Positions 5,267-5,457 of a stretch of DNA of 5,457 nt are shown here, piece after piece (position 1 is the stretch's first letter; the number at the start of each line of letters is the position of its first letter). A model generated the notes under the pieces. It was not told the origin of the DNA and did no database searches. It worked only from the letters and a program-made list of their open reading frames with translations. Where the stretch lies: NCBI GenBank assembly GCA_964370625.1, contig CAYJKB010000076.1, positions 1-5,457 on the forward strand, in the 5' to 3' direction. The stretch is from CAYJKB01 sp964370625. GTDB taxonomy: Bacteria; Bacillota; Clostridia; Oscillospirales; Butyricicoccaceae. A program made the translations under genes and the position numbers.

Positions 5267-5295
5267 TTGATTTTTAAAATAAGATATGTTATCAT
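5267..5295 (+). promoter_or_regulatory. Predicted promoter of tRNA-Pro
   Basis: TTGATT (5267-5272) and TATCAT (5290-5295) are separated by 17 bases, with an extended TG motif one base before the -10. The predicted start is near 5302, about 12 bases before the tRNA gene. It shares the sequence TATGTTATCATT (5285-5296) with the divergent gltX promoter, where it lies in the opposite orientation. Confidence 0.6.
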
Positions 5296-5313
5296 TTATA
5301 GACGATTTAAAAT

Positions 5314-5390
5314 CTGGGTGTAGCGCAGTTTGGTAGCGTGCTACCTTGGGGTGGTAGAGGTCGCAGGTTCAAATCCTGTCACTCAGACCA
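5314..5390 (+). tRNA. tRNA-Pro (anticodon GGG)
   Basis: The acceptor stem CTGGGTG (5314-5320) pairs with CACTCAG (5380-5386, one G-U pair), followed by A5387 and encoded CCA (5388-5390). The anticodon stem CTACC/GGTAG (5341-5345/5353-5357) holds the loop TTGGGGT, giving anticodon GGG (5348-5350) followed by G37, typical of proline tRNAs. The T arm GCAGG/CCTGT has the loop TTCAAAT. It reads CCC and CCU codons. It is transcribed alone, divergently from gltX, with its own promoter and terminator. Confidence 0.96.
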
Positions 5391-5393
5391 AAT

Positions 5394-5429
5394 AATAGAT
5401 AGTGCCTTTTGGTGCTATCTATTTTTTTT
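5394..5429 (+). terminator. Intrinsic terminator of tRNA-Pro
   Basis: A 13-bp stem (5394-5406 with 5411-5423, including two G-U pairs) closes over a TTTT loop and runs into T8 (5422-5429). It starts four bases after the tRNA CCA end, so the tRNA-Pro transcript is monocistronic. The remaining 28 bases of the window show no feature. Confidence 0.88.
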
Positions 5430-5457
5430 ATAACTCTGCACTGAATTGTGTTTGTTT

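Noticed and set aside
1..5457. A new defence, toxin-antitoxin, retron or CRISPR-type system
   Set aside because: No such genes, repeat-spacer arrays or reverse transcriptase motifs are seen. The coding content is translation housekeeping plus a shortened hydrolase and a RidA-family protein.

Overview
The window looks like a chromosomal segment of a low-GC Bacillota, most likely of the class Clostridia. The grounds are the AT-rich coding sequence, the strong AGGAG/GGGAG ribosome binding sites, the CCA-encoding tRNA genes, U-rich intrinsic terminators, and a long GluRS of a type I associate with Clostridia. The genus cannot be fixed from sequence reading alone. No phage, CRISPR array, complete insertion sequence or obviously new multi-gene system is visible. 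Most of the window is translation machinery.

Layout. (1) Bases 1-397, plus strand: two tandem copies of a tRNA-Glu(UUC)/tRNA-Val(UAC) pair. They form a perfect 160-bp direct repeat, with a weak hairpin between the copies and a strong intrinsic terminator after the second. (2) Bases 398-610: a non-coding stretch ending in a good sigma-A-type promoter and a Shine-Dalgarno-like sequence. (3) Bases 611-1165, plus strand: a metallo-beta-lactamase-fold hydrolase that keeps all its metal-ligand motifs but lacks the N-terminal strands and apparently the last C-terminal residues, so it is called a probable pseudogene. (4) Bases 1166-1433: a convergent intergenic region packed with hairpins. One is a perfect 17-bp stem with a GAAA loop flanked by TAAAA direct repeats, and at least one is a bidirectional terminator. 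(5) Bases 1434-5165, minus strand: a compact operon transcribed gltX, glnS, ridA-like, with gaps of 23 and 25 bp. (6) Bases 5166-5313: divergent promoters for gltX and a tRNA gene that share an identical 12-base extended -10 sequence. (7) Bases 5314-5429, plus strand: tRNA-Pro(GGG) and its terminator.

How the genes work together. GltX charges tRNA-Glu, two copies of whose gene lie in this window, and GlnS charges tRNA-Gln directly. A cell with both would not need the transamidation route for glutamine. The RidA-family protein at the end of the operon is expected to hydrolyse reactive enamine/imine metabolites; its link to the synthetases is positional only. The points most worth a second look are the remodelled hydrolase gene sitting right after an intact promoter, the tandem tRNA duplication with related terminators, the hairpin array at 1194-1304, the HIGS variant of the GlnRS HIGH motif, and the matched divergent promoters.
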